From Daphnia carinata (taxonomy: Eukaryota > Arthropoda > Branchiopoda > Diplostraca > Daphniidae): DNA of 64,000 nucleotides. The position numbers were made by a program, and so were the translations under genes. Under the pieces are notes generated by a model. It had not been told where the DNA came from and did not search any database. It saw nothing but the letters and a program-made list of their open reading frames with translations. Where the stretch lies: the NCBI RefSeq assembly GCF_022539665.2, contig NC_081335.1:4526001-4590000 (forward strand), in the 5' to 3' direction. The stretch's first letter is position 1. Every line of letters begins with the position of its first letter. This document shows positions 12,466-24,922 of this stretch, one piece after another.

Positions 12466-15400
12466 ATGGTAAGTAAAATTTAGAATTTAAAATCACTTCA
12501 TTGTAATTATTATTTTGAAAGTTAAAAAGATAATCACGGCCTCTCGAGGCAATTGGCGTTTCGGGGTTGATGGGAAGGTTTTTGAAGAGAAATGATAATT
12601 TCCCTTAGACCTCAACGACTCGATTTACGCTTGACCGATCAGACTTAACATTATTTCCAACATTTTTCTGTTCATTTTCACACGTGGAATGGTTTTTCTT
12701 TTCTTTTCTGGTTAGAAAAGAATAGATAAAAATGAAGGGTGGGATATTGAGCTTCACGCTTGCACGAAGATGAGGGGTGGTGGTTGGTAAGGCGCACCAC
12801 CTGTCCTCAATGGTAGGAAATTACAGGTGTTTTTATTGGGCTTTTTAAAGTTTGTGAGCGTTGAAATGAAACTTGCGTTAAAGAAAACATTGAATTATTT
12901 TGTGTGCTCACCAATCAATGACCTTGTCCTTTTCAGCGCGAAGTCATTTCCATCCATGTTGGCCAGGCCGGCGTCCAAATGGGCAACTCTTGCTGGGGTA
13001 ACTAAATCAGTTAAATATTATTGTTATTTTTTTTTTTAAAATTAACTATTTAATTCTTTATTTTATTTTTTTATAGAATTGTATTGTCTGGAACACGGTG
13101 AGTTGAAGGAAATTCCAGTGCCCCGTGTTGATATTTTTCAAAATATGAAAAATTCTAATTATATTGTAATTTCACAACTTAACATATTTTAATTATTCTA
13201 AATAGGAATACGGCCCGATGGCATCCTCTCCGAAACACGTAAGTCCCCCCCCCCCCCTTGTGTGTGTGTGTGTGTGCATGATTTTTTTGCTATGGAATTG
13301 CTGCATTCAACAATAAAATCTAAATTAGGTCCACCTCAAGCGAGCGGCGGAAGCAATTCGCCCAGCACGTTTGGAACGTTTTTCAGCGAAACGGCCAGCA
13401 ATAAACAAGTGCCCAGAGCGCTTTTCGTCGATTTGGAACCTTCCGTCGTTGGTGAGTATCATCAAAAATGGCCGTCTAACGCTATTCTTTTATTTTCTAT
13501 TTTTTTTAAAGAATAAAAACATAAACAATTTTTTTTTTTTTGTTTTTACTTGAATGTAGATACGGTTCGCACGGGCACCTACCGTCAGCTGTTCCATCCC
13601 GATCAGTTGATAACGGGCAAGGAGGATGCGGCCAATAATTACGCTCGGGGTCATTACACGGTGGGTCGAGAGATTGCCGACGTCGTATCGGATCGCATCC
13701 GACGGCTGGTAGAGAATTGCGTCGGCCTCCAGGGATTTTTAGTCTTTCACTCATTTGGTGGTGGATCCGGCTCGGGATTCACTTCTTTATTGATGGAAAG
13801 ACTCTCTGTCGACTATGGCAAGAAGAGCAAACTGCAATTTTGCATCTATCCGGCACCTCAGGTTTGTTTTGATTTCGATTGTTTTCATTTAAAAAAAAAA
13901 AAAAAAAACACAATTTTTTATTACAAAAAGGTGTCAACGGCCGTTGTGGAGCCTTATAATTCCATCTTGACGACTCACACAACTTTGGAACATTCCGATT
14001 GTGCTTTTATGGTGGATAACGAAGCCATTTACGACATTTGCCGCCGTAATTTGTCCATTGAACGGCCCACCTACACCAATTTGAACCGTTTGATTGGTCA
14101 AATCGTCTCGTCCATTACGGCATCCCTTCGTTTCGAAGGTGCTCTCAACGTCGATTTGACTGAATTCCAGGTTTTATTTTTAAACGACGGGCTTTTTTCA
14201 ATTTGATTTTTAATTTGTTTGTTTTTTTATTTTAGACCAATTTGGTGCCCTACCCGAGAATTCATTTCCCACTGGTGACTTACGCTCCGATGCTTTCGGC
14301 CGAAAAGGCCTATCACGAACAACTGAGCGTGGCTGAAATCACATCCGCTTGTTTCGAACCCAACAACCAAATGGTCAAGGTAAAAAATGCCCAAACAATT
14401 TTTTATTTTCTTTCTCTCGCGATATTGAAATCGATTTTTGCATAAACAGTGTGACCCTCGTAAAGGAAAATACATGGCAGTGTGCCTGCTGTACCGAGGT
14501 GATGTCGTACCCAAAGACGTCAATGGAGCCATCGCATCCATGAAGAGCAAACGAACCATCCAGTTCGTCGATTGGTGCCCTACTGGTTTCAAAGTACGTC
14601 CCTGTTTCATTCAAATTTTTTTTTTTTTTTTTTTAAGTAATTGTATCTAATAATATTGTTTTGTTGACATGAAGGTGGGAATCAATTACCAAGCTCCGAC
14701 GATCGTTCCAGGGGGTGATTTGGCCGCTATGCAGCGCTCCGTCTGCATGATATCCAACACTACTGCCATTGTCGAGGCCTGGGGCCGGCTCAATCACAAA
14801 TTCGATTTACTCTACACGAAACGGGCATTCGTTCACTGGTAAAGTCGATTTGCTTATTCCCCTTTTTCGTTTGGCATTTTTTCTATTTTTAGATCTATAT
14901 ATTTAAAAAAAAAAAAAAAAAAAAAAAAAATTGGGGGAACGGGGCACGTTTCTTTGAAGTCCGGATATAACGAAGACAACATCGTCGTGTACTTGATTTG
15001 ATGACGTTCCTTTCTTGATCTTGCGTCACGGCAGCGTTCGAAATTGCGAGAATTCTATAAAAGTGTTGTCGACATCCGTAAATAGATCGCCATATCCAGG
15101 TTGGATTTTTGCATGCGGAACATCTCCGTAACGACGATGACGTCCTCTTTCATACGACATGCGCCCCATCCATCCCCCTCCCAAAAATAGGCGGCAGATT
15201 TCACGATTCACTTGCTGAAACGTGTGTCTACTTTCCCACATGTTTTTTTCTTTTTTTTTTTGTCTGTCCTACACGTTTGAATGACCGTCTCCGAGTTGGG
15301 CCAGTATTTGACGTCAGCCGGATGTTAACTGGGTTGCCCAGCTCGATTTTTTTTTTTTTTTTTTTTAAATTCGATGTGACTTTTTAAAGAGTTCCTCGTC

Positions 15401-15694
15401 TTGAATGGGGACAGTGGCTTGCACGCGTTCTCACGCCCGCGTAATCCTTTTTTCATTTTTCAAAAACAAAAACAAGATCGTTATTTAGATGTTTACCGAT
15501 TAAAATATTCATGTTTTCGCGTCTGCTTGTGTATTTTCTCAACCGTTTTTTTTTTCAGGTACGTGGGCGAGGGCATGGAAGAAGGCGAATTTTCAGAAGC
15601 ACGTGAAGATCTGGCTGCTCTTGAAAAAGACTACGAAGAAGTGGCCATGGAGGACTTGTCTGATTCAGACGGCGTCATCGGCGACGAATACTAA
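12466..15694 (+). CDS. alpha-tubulin, divergent isoform
   Basis: Eleven exons, all in phase, ~456 aa: 12466-12468 (ATG only), 12937-12997, 13077-13097, 13206-13238, 13329-13451, 13560-13861, 13931-14170, 14236-14379, 14450-14593, 14675-14838 and 15559-15694. The lone-ATG first exon is known from other animal alpha-tubulin genes. It binds GTP and pairs with beta-tubulin to build microtubules. The nucleotide loop is GGGSGSG (residues 147-153; T in most paralogues) and the core ([25 protein letters not shown]) is typical. Divergent points: the acetylated Lys40 is replaced by Arg in a longer Ser/Gly/Pro loop; residue 4 is Val, so the usual MREC start is MREV; the tail (ending [11 protein letters not shown]) lacks the Glu-rich polyglutamylation block but keeps the terminal Tyr. 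This pattern suggests a tissue- or germline-specific isoform; that is inference. The last intron (720 nt) is unusually long. Confidence 0.95.
15309..15316. promoter_or_regulatory. CRE-like palindrome TGACGTCA in last tubulin intron
   Basis: Exact bZIP consensus inside the 720-nt intron 14839-15558. Functional status unknown. Confidence 0.25.
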
Positions 15695-15975
15695 AAATTA
15701 ATGTTGTTGTGTGCTGCTCACTTTTATCAAATTTATTATTACTGTTTTGTTTTGTTTTTTTTTGGCTTTTCTTATCTCGTGTGTTTGTCTTTTTTTTTTT
15801 ATTATTTGTTTTTGTGTTTTTCACAAACTGATGGCCTACTTCTATTCCCCCATTTTTTTGTGTGTGTTTCCATAGATTTTTTTTTTTTTTTCTTAATTCT
15901 TTTAATTATCTTTGGCTTGCTGATCGTGTACTGGTTCAATCAATTAAACTAAAAGATTTTTTTGTGCGTCGATAA

Positions 15976-16036
15976 TGACGTCATTGCCTTCTTTAGTGAG
16001 AGCCTCCTACACCGTCTTGATCGATTGATGACGTCA
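15976..16036. promoter_or_regulatory. two CRE-like palindromes 45 bp apart
   Basis: TGACGTCA at 15976-15983 and again at 16029-16036, just downstream of the tubulin stop codon. Paired perfect palindromes are unlikely by chance at this spacing, but no assay or conservation supports them here. Confidence 0.3.
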
Positions 16037-17181
16037 CCATCCTAATGGAATTCTTTTTTTCTTTTCTCTTTCTCCCTCCCCTCCGATCCAATCAATACTT
16101 CCGGTGGCCTAATAACGAATCCAATTTCCATCCCAATCGTTTTTTTTTTTTTTTTGTTTTTGGTTCGTTGTTATCGATTCCCTTATTTTTTTTTCTTTCC
16201 TTTTGAAAGGGGGTGGGGGTTCGTTTAATGACTTGGCACAGATATAAGATGTATATATAGGTCTTCGTTCTTATGTCACTCTTCATAACAATGGGAAAAC
16301 TAGTCTCCCCCGCACACCGACTCCCGAACGAATTTTGTTCTTCTTCTTCTTCTGGTAAAGAGGGTCTTATAACAAAACGTTGCCATGGTAACGAAGAGTT
16401 GGTTCCGTTCGATCGACGCCCACGCAAGCACCAAAGGGAATAGCCTTTTATCTTATTTTTTTTTTATTTTTTTCTGTTTAAAAACTAATCTGCTAGTTCT
16501 AATTAAATGCGTAGCTCCTTCTTTAAAAGATCTGTGCGCAATTGCAACGGTACCAGTCCGTTGAGAATCGGGAACGTCGATCAAAAACGGTGTAGGCCGG
16601 ATATTGAAACAAGAACTGCGTTTCCGCCATTTGGTAGGGGGGGGGGAGGCCAAAACGTAAGAAACCGTTGGAGATTTTTATGATTTTTTTTTTTTTCTTG
16701 TTCTATTCTTTTTTTTTATATATATTTTATATATCTTTGCCAGCCCCGGCTTTTCATTGAGCCGCGGGATAGTGGAGGGCCTTCATTCACAAAGATATAT
16801 ACCTCCTCCCCTTCCTCCCTATGGGAAAAAGGAGAGGGAATGGATTTTCATTCATCCTTCTCCATTCTTTACTGGCCCGACCCAATTTCATTCACAAACG
16901 CCGCCCAGCGGTTATTTCTTTTTTTTTTTTCTTTTACACAAAACATTGCCAAATAGATAAAAATGATGGAAGAAAAAGCAAAAGACCCAAACGCGAAATG
17001 AAAGAGGGGAAGTAAAATAAATGATCTCAACGGAAGTGAAATAGGCCTCCTCCTTTTATTTTTTTTTATTTCCTGTGTGTGTATCTTAAGCAACCGCCAT
17101 TTCTTCTCCACCTCAAACCTCGTTCTCTTAACCGACAGTCGGGAAGGCATCGTCCAAAACTCTCCGCTCCAGGACACAACC

Positions 17182-17207
17182 CACACACACACACACACAC
17201 ACACACA
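17182..17207. repeat. (CA)n microsatellite
   Basis: An uninterrupted CA dinucleotide run of about 13 units. Confidence 0.9.
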
Positions 17208-17384
17208 AACAAATAAAAAAAAAAGAGAGCCATTTTCTTTGTAGGGAGATCTATTTAGAGTTGTTGTCGACGACCGGAACCGGAAACCGGAAGGCGTGGC
17301 GTTGTATTTATATCCGCTTTTCGTTGAAAAGTTTGCGTGGTCTTCAGAACGCAATACATGTTTGAATGGCTGCAACGAGGAGGG

Positions 17385-17422
17385 CCCCCCCCCCCTTCGT
17401 TGGGGGGGGGGGGGGGGGGGGG
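17385..17422. repeat. C11-TTCGTT-G21 homopolymer hairpin
   Basis: Eleven C residues, a six-base spacer and twenty-one G residues. It can fold as an 11-bp pure G:C hairpin or a G-quadruplex. Run lengths in such tracts are prone to sequencing error. Confidence 0.8.
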
Positions 17423-20400
17423 AAACAACAGCGGATGTCTTCCGAGTTCCATTGACGCCCACACACACACACATGTCTTATCCTCTTTTGTTTAAAAAAA
17501 AAACTAATTTAAATAGGCGTATGTGATGTTTTGTTTAACTCGATTTTTTCTTTTGATGCAATTTCGTTTGCGCAAATGGACGCGTTTCGTCTACGTGATT
17601 TCCAACATTCACGAGGTCATTTTTGTTTTTTATTTGTGGCCTTTGTTGTTGTTGTAACAATTTCAAACTGCTGTTATCGATCGTTACAAAACAAACACAC
17701 ATGCTACACGTCATCGGCTGGAAATGCGTATCTTTCATGCCACTCACGTTTCGTTAGATTGCCTCCCATCACGGACGTCCGTCCTCCCTAACTACGTGTG
17801 TGTACGATACACAGTTAATCCATTCACATTTCACTTCCCTCTGTGTTTGTTGTATCTCTTTATTCTCTCAATTCGGCCTTCAATTTTTGTTTCCCTATAG
17901 TTGATTGCTTGCGGCAGTTGACCAACGTACATAGCCGTTGGAATGCGAATAGCCCAACCAAAAAATAAATAAACGTTTGAATTGAACAAACCACGAACGC
18001 TATAAATTGGGCACAGCCTAAAAATGAAAATATATAGTTAACGTTTGCCAAACGAGCGATTATGTTCCGATCGTCTTTTGTTTCTATTTTTCTTATTAAA
18101 GCAATTTAAAAAAAAAAATTCTTTAAAACATTAACTCGTCTTTTACGTACTTCATTTTCCTATGGATGAAACGTGCAAGGCCTACGCCTATCTTCATTTG
18201 AATGTCATAAGAACATCATTGATTGATTTCCCTCCCCCCATTTTTATTTTTAATTGTTGTTTTTATTTATACATACACATATTAGTTTTTTGAATGAAAA
18301 GAAAAAAAAACGAACAAAACGGGTACGTGAATGAAGTGGAAAAGGGTTGGGTGTTGATGCGCGCTCACCCTACCTCCCCATTCGTTCCCGAACGGGCGTG
18401 GGTTGCCTTGATGGCGGGATTGATCAATGAAAACGCAGCCAACCATTCGCCACCGGACGGCGCTTCGAGCGTTTCTCTCTCTCTCTCACGTTCACGCGGA
18501 ACGCACGGGGAAAATAAAAAAGGGACTTTGGGGGGAAGGCCCCTCCCCTTCAGCCAAGGTCATCAGGCGTGAATCAAACATGGCGGCCCATGTTTCAACG
18601 GGAAGCTCTCCCTGAAAAAGGTATTGATCGACGACACACACACACACACAGAGCGAAAAGGGAAGCCAAGAGCAGTGCGGGACTGGATCCCGCCCGCCAT
18701 TCAGACACAACACAGACTTTTTCTATAGCGTTTCTCCCTTTTCTTTTTTTTTTTTTTAAATCCCTACTTGTCCCCACCTACACAGACGATGCGCGGACCT
18801 ATGCAGCTCAAAAAAAAAAAAAGAAATGTATGCAAATATACAGTGTATGTATTCCCGAACTGTTAATCCAGCGGGCGGATATGGAAGGAGAACGCGTGGG
18901 AAGAGAGAGAGGGGAGGACACGGTAGGGACGACGACAGTGGGGAATTGAGTGCGGGGTCTTTAGCCGGATGATGACAAGCGTCGACGACGTTTCGTCAAT
19001 AATTTGATTCATAACCGAAAATCCCGAAAGGAGAAAAAAAAAAATGAATCTACCTTGAACAAACGAAATTCACGTCAGTGGAATTAAAAACAATTTCGAA
19101 TGAATTTGCATACAAAAATTCGTGAAAATAATGAAACAAAATACAATAAAAAGAACTTTATTTGTGTGTGTGTGTGTGTGTGTGTAAAATGTGTTTACGT
19201 GTTAGTCACGAAAAAAAAAGAAAAGCGCGGGAAAACGGGGTGGAGCTCTTCGGGAATCAAATACGCATGAATGTTCGAACGGTGGGTGGGAGACCGGAAG
19301 TGGACTATTGATCCAGTCTGCGCACACGCACCTTGACACGCAAGGTCATTTCCCAATCACTCCTCTAACGTGTCACATTCATTCGTTTTCCTTTTTCAAT
19401 TGAAATATTAAATCTTTTCCTTTTTCAATTCAGCAAATGTTTACGAATTGCAAACAAACAAACAAACAAAACAAAAAAATGGACGCACACACTTCCTGTT
19501 TGTTGTTACCATCCCTACGCACCCAATTTGGTCATGTTGAAAGAAGAAAAGAAAAACACATTTCTTTTAATTTTTGTATTTATTTATTTTTTGTTTGGTC
19601 GGAGGACACGGGCCCAGGTGTATACATTACGGGCCATATACAAGGCGCCCCCGTCTTGTCCGGCAGTGAAAGAATGGGCGCCAGGTTGGCGACTGGGCGC
19701 CGCCGCACGTCCTCACCTTGGGCTCTCTCTCTCTCTCTCTACTCCCGGGCCAGTTTTCTCTCTCCCGTCACGAAGAAAAAGAAAAAAAAAAAGATGGACT
19801 GAAGAGAGGCCGAATTTGCATATCATTCCAATCATACCAAACATCCTGTTCGTGGCCTCCATTCATCGCTTGTGCTACCCCAATCGTTCTCGTTATTTGT
19901 CGCTGGCTTTTAACTTGTTTTTTTTTTTGTTTCTTTTTTTTAAATCCTCCAAGTGAATGAGAACAGCCCCGCCCATTTTGGGTCGATGAGATAAAAGGAG
20001 AAAAATGAAAGAAAATACGATGGAAATGTCTTAAGAAAAATAAAAAAAAGAAACATTGTGTGCTTAGATCTCACTGATTGAGAGAAAGAAAAGAAAGAAA
20101 AAAAAATATATTAGACAGTGCTGCCATCTTATCAAGGTTCTCTTTCATTCTACGGCCTTTCCTAGCCCTCCAGTTCTACTGTTTCCATGTCTTTTTTTTT
20201 TTTTGTTTGGCCCACCCATCGCTTATGAGGCCCCTATCACCCGAATTTTTTCGCCCTTATCCCGAGCCACGCCGCCCACCGGACGACTACTAGCGCCACC
20301 GCTACTGAAAGCCCGGACTAAAAAGGCTTTTCACCCAGAGGCTACAGAGCGTAGAGAGTCAATCGCAGTGCAGCTCTGACGAAGGACGGACGCTTTCTTT

Positions 20401-20779
20401 TTTTTTTAAATATATATATATTTTTTTTTACTGTGTTTGGGGGGAAAACGAAACGAGAAAAAAAAAAGATATCCCAAACAAAATCCATTGATTGTTTGTG
20501 TTTCTCTCGCCAGCGTGTGTGTGTGTGAGTGTGTGTACGCAATCTAAAAAAAAACAACACCCCTCGTTTTCTTCCGATTTTTTGTTTCGTTATTTCAGTG
20601 TGTTGTGTGTCGCCCGTTCAGATTTTTTGTTTGTTCCATTTCGCCCTCTGCACAAAAACGCGAACTGAAAGAAGAAACACTCGTGCTTTGTGTTCGCGCG
20701 TGTTCGCGTGTATGCATATTCCATCTGTGAAAGCATCAGAAAAAGGAAAGCATTGAAAAAGTCCAAAAAAGTTTGTGTG

Positions 20780-23700
20780 ATGGTGAAAATGCCGGCCATG
20801 TCCGAAATGGCAGATTGTGTTGACGGAGTGATTAGCGCCGATGGATTGTGGGCTCAACTTCGCGACGCAACAGCCAATCCATCGGCGTCTGTCGAAGCCG
20901 ACATGTTGACATTGTTGGATTGCCGTTCGGCAGCGGATTTCGGCGAGTGCCACATCCGGCGAGCCGTCCACTTGTCTCTACCGTCCATCATGTTGAGACG
21001 GCTGGCCGGAGGCAAAGTCACCATCGGCTCTGTGCTCAAGTCGTCCAACAATCACGCCAGTGTCGACGGCTCCAAAACGCGACCCTTCCTGCCCACCGTT
21101 TCCGCTGGCGGATCGTCGGCCAACAACAAGAAACAGCACACGTTCGTCTTGTGCGGAGGAGTCGGAGACATTGTCTCCGTTCTACGCAAATCGCTCATTC
21201 AGGACGGCTGTCCAGTCGTTTGCCTTCAAGGTGGGAGACATTTAATTCTTTTCTTTATCAAGAACGAAAAAAAACAAACAAAACAAACAACAATAAAAAT
21301 GCTGGCAGACATTTTGTTTTGTTATCGGCTTTAGCAAGTAGACTTTCAACCGACGCCATTTTGTTTTGAAGTTTTACGTTTTTTTTTTCCCGCCTTCCTG
21401 ATGTGGCGGACGCATTGATAACTCGTTGTAAAAAATCGGCACAAAATGGCGCCCTTGTTGGGGGGAGGGAGGGAAAGAAAAAAACAAAACATGGGGCGTA
21501 CAACATCCGGTAGAAAAAAAAAAACATGTACACATTGTGTTCATCGCCAATTTTTGTTTTACCCCACTTCCCATCAAACAATGCCGCATTAAAAAATCAA
21601 ACGTAATCCGCAAGTTTCACCGGAAATCTTGGGGCTTATTTATTTTTTTTTTAACTAGAAAAAAGAAAATCTTCCATTTTTTTTTTTTTAAAGATAAGGA
21701 TGAAACAGATGGCCCTCGGGACGTCCTTAAAACACACGGCAGGGAGTTAAGGTTTTTTTTTTTTGACAGCCCGAGGGGGAGAGACCGACTTCCGGTGGAT
21801 CTCTCAAACATACACACACGCACATTTTGCTTGGGTCTGTCTCTCTCTTTCGAAATCGTGATTTAGACGAGAGAGAAAGAGAAACGAACACGAATCCTTG
21901 AAATGCGACTGAAAACTCATTACTTACCATTTAAAAGAGAGAAAAAAAGTTGAGTGTTTTGAATATTTCAAATGCAAAAAAAAAAAAAAAATCTGACCTC
22001 GTTTTTACCAACCGAATCAAAACTCTCTGGTCTGCAAATAAAAGAAAAAAAAACGGTGACGAAACTGTTGCATTTCCGCCGTCTGCTATCCCCTTCCTCC
22101 TCAAAACTCCATTCAATTTTACAGCACACACACACGAGGCGTGCGGTTCGCGAACCGTTTTCGATCCGCAAGCTACCCCAAGCCTTTCTGGGTTCTCGAA
22201 CCTTTTGTGTGTGTGTGAAGAAAAAAGAGGGGAGGGGAGGAGTTGGTAGTCTGAATGGCGCCCAAAACAAGTCACTTCCCTCTTTTTTTTTTCTTTAGTC
22301 TCTTACGATGTGGCACATTTGATGGCGTTCAAGGACTCGAGAAATAAAACGTGAACGATTGTTCATTGAAAAAGATTTTTTTTTTCTGTTGAAAAATGGA
22401 GGCACCTTCTTTTTTTTTTCTTTAATTTATTTTGTTCGTTTTTAGAGACATTTCAAAAGTAAGAATAGGCATGCGTAGCGGGGGATATTTTCTTTCTTTT
22501 GCTACCTTCCATCCATCCACGTTGAGTGTGGAAGGGGGGGGGGGGAGGAGAAAAAAGAAGAGGAATCTTGGCTTTTGTCAAGACTACGCGCGCTTTCTAA
22601 AATAAAAAGCCTTTTCCCCTACGAAGACGGAGAGAAAGACCCCTAACCTCATTTTGACACAGCGCCATCTTGTTCAGTTTCCATTTTCAAAACAATATAC
22701 ATAGATTTTTTTTAGGGGATTCACTGCATTTCTTTAAAAATATCGTTGGCAATTGGATTTTCTTTTAAGTAAAAAAAAAAACGTCCAGTTAATTGATGGT
22801 TGTTTGTGAACATTTTAGTTGAGTAGTGAGGTTGGCCACCAACAGATGGCCTTGCATAAAAGCCTACAAAATAACAATAACAAAAGAACGTACGGTCATT
22901 TAAGAAAAAAAAAACAGCAAAACAATGAAAATGCTAATTAAATTGATTTATTATTCATTCATTAGGAGGTGTGGAAGAATTCCGGAACAAGTACCCAGAA
23001 TGGTGCGTGACGCGGGAATCGGAGACGGCTAACCCGAGTGAAGTCCTTCCCAACTTGCGCATCGGAGGCGAAGGCTTGAGGCCGACGGCGGGTGTAGTCC
23101 GCCCACTCAGTTTAAACAATCGCCGACCGGGCTCGCTCGGTTCCCGGTCCGCCTCCGACTCGGAAGAAGAGCGTCCCGACTCGTCCTTGGAGTCGGGTGA
23201 AATCCGTGCCGACGATGAAAACGGATGCGGAGTTGGCCCACCGGAATTTGGTTCCGGCTTCAGTTTGGGTCTGTCGGTCGGACTTCGACTCGGCCTCGAA
23301 TCCGAACCTCTTCCTCCATTGATGCTGGACAACGTTGCCGTCGACTCGGCCGACATTGGATTGACGGGACAATTGGGAGGAATGATCCCCATGAATGACA
23401 CGGATCCATTGGCCGATCCCGGTTTCCCCGTCGAGATCCTTCCTCACCTGTTTCTGGGCAACGCCCAAAATTCCCGCGACTGTGACGCACTCGATAAGCA
23501 CCGCATTCGCGTAAGTTACTTCGCATAAATGAGAGGCTCGCACGTGCCGAGAAAAATTCATTTTTCATCCTTTGATTTATTTATGATTTGTCTTTTCAAA
23601 CAGTACGTGGTTAACGTGACGCCCAATTTGCCCAACGTCTTTGAGGATTCGGGAACGATCCAGTATCTGCAGATTCCCATCACGGATCATTGGAGTCAAA

Positions 23701-24922
23701 ATTTAAGCAGTTTCTTCCCTTCCGCCATCGGCTTTATCGGTAATTGCAGTCCCGTATTTATCGTTTGAATTTAATTCTGTTTCACACCCTTTCTCATCAT
23801 GGCGACTGAGGTTGTCATTGATTATTATGATTTTTCCTTTTACAATATTTCACTGAACAAGTGTCAGAAACGAAATTTTAGAGAGGAGAGAGTGAACAAA
23901 AATCGATAAGCTTTGCCATGTTTACATCCGTGCAGCTGCATAAGCGTATGCGAAAAAAAAAGAAAGAAAGAGCGACAGGATTCTTTGCTTCCTGCTCAGC
24001 TGCCGTTGTCATGGCAACAAGTTTTTTTTTTCCCCTTTTCTCTCTCCTTTCCGTTTCTCCTTTAGTTTTTCTACATATATTTTTTTATTTATTTATTTTT
24101 TTTTTTGCCTCTCCTTTATCTTTTGTGAATCGATATTTCCATCAAAGTACACAAGGTCGTGCGCGCGTGCTCCGCAGAGAGATTTATCATCGTCTTTAAT
24201 TTTGATTTGCTTTTCGATTAGATGGAGCTCGAGAGCGACAGGAAGGCGTTCTAGTCCACTGCCTGGCCGGAATTTCCCGCTCCGTCACCATCACAGTGGT
24301 GAGTAGACAGATAAACAACTCGTTTGGGATTCGTTCCAAAAATAATTGTTTTTTTTTTTGTTTTTGTTTTTTTAACTCTGTCCTCTCCATTTTTTTTTTT
24401 CCTCCATGAAAAAAACAAAAACAAAAACAATAAATCTAGGCTTACTTGATGTACAAAATGTCGATGAGCCTGAACGACGCGTACGACTTTGTGCGCCGAA
24501 AAAAGTCCAACATTTCGCCCAACTTTAACTTTATGGGCCAGCTGCTGGATTTCGAGCGTCAACTGAATCCGCCGAGTCCGCAGCGCTGCACGTGCCATCT
24601 CTCGGCCAACGACAGCAATAAACCGGAAGATCACGCCCTGATCCCGTTTACGCGGCTCTCGATTGAGGAGCCGGAAGACGAGGAAGAACTACCTTCGTCA
24701 GCCGATGCCAACAACATTGGCGGAATCGATTCCGGTCTTCCGTCGTCCGTTTCCATGTCGCCATGCTCGGCTGACTCTTCCGTCGCTTCCTCACCGGCCG
24801 TCATCCATTCTTCATCCTCCTCAACCGGCGGCAGTGGAAACGTCAAGCGCTTGCGCACACTCGTTTGCCGCTGCCAAGCCTCCCTCTCCCAGTGCCATTT
24901 TACCACCCCGACCACTTTGTAA
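20780..24922 (+). CDS. Mkp3: dual-specificity MAP kinase phosphatase, Mkp3/DUSP6-7 family
   Basis: Five exons: 20780-21230, 22966-23510, 23604-23739, 24222-24298 and 24440-24922; 563 aa. The N-terminal rhodanese-like domain carries the ERK-docking motif LRRL (72-75, in IMLRRLAGG). The C-terminal phosphatase domain starts near [13 protein letters not shown]. It has the general-acid Asp360 in ITDHWSQN and the P-loop HCLAGISRS (Cys391, Arg397), followed by [17 protein letters not shown]. It dephosphorylates Thr and Tyr of ERK in the cytoplasm and so limits RTK/Ras signalling. The linker between domains is longer than in vertebrate DUSP6 (381 aa) and acidic/Ser-rich, and there is a ~120-residue Ser-rich tail. 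The start chosen is the first ATG next to the conserved region; an in-frame ATG at 20690 would add 30 basic residues. Intron 1 (1.7 kb) is rich in simple repeats. Confidence 0.93.

Larger units (their letters stand above)
15695..20779. other. long low-complexity intergenic region upstream of Mkp3
   Basis: About 5 kb with homopolymer tracts, GT/CA and CT microsatellites and G runs. No reading frame has family similarity; the open frames seen are products of poly-T and CA tracts. The distal part probably holds enhancers and untranslated exons of the Mkp3 gene, since no ATG-linked upstream exon is visible. YY1/Pho-like GCCAT cores recur (16626, 17096, 18580). Confidence 0.5.

Noticed and set aside
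16869-17474. 201-aa minus-strand frame
   Set aside because: Built from GT/CA, poly-C and poly-A repeats (CVCVCV, PPPPPP); not a credible protein.
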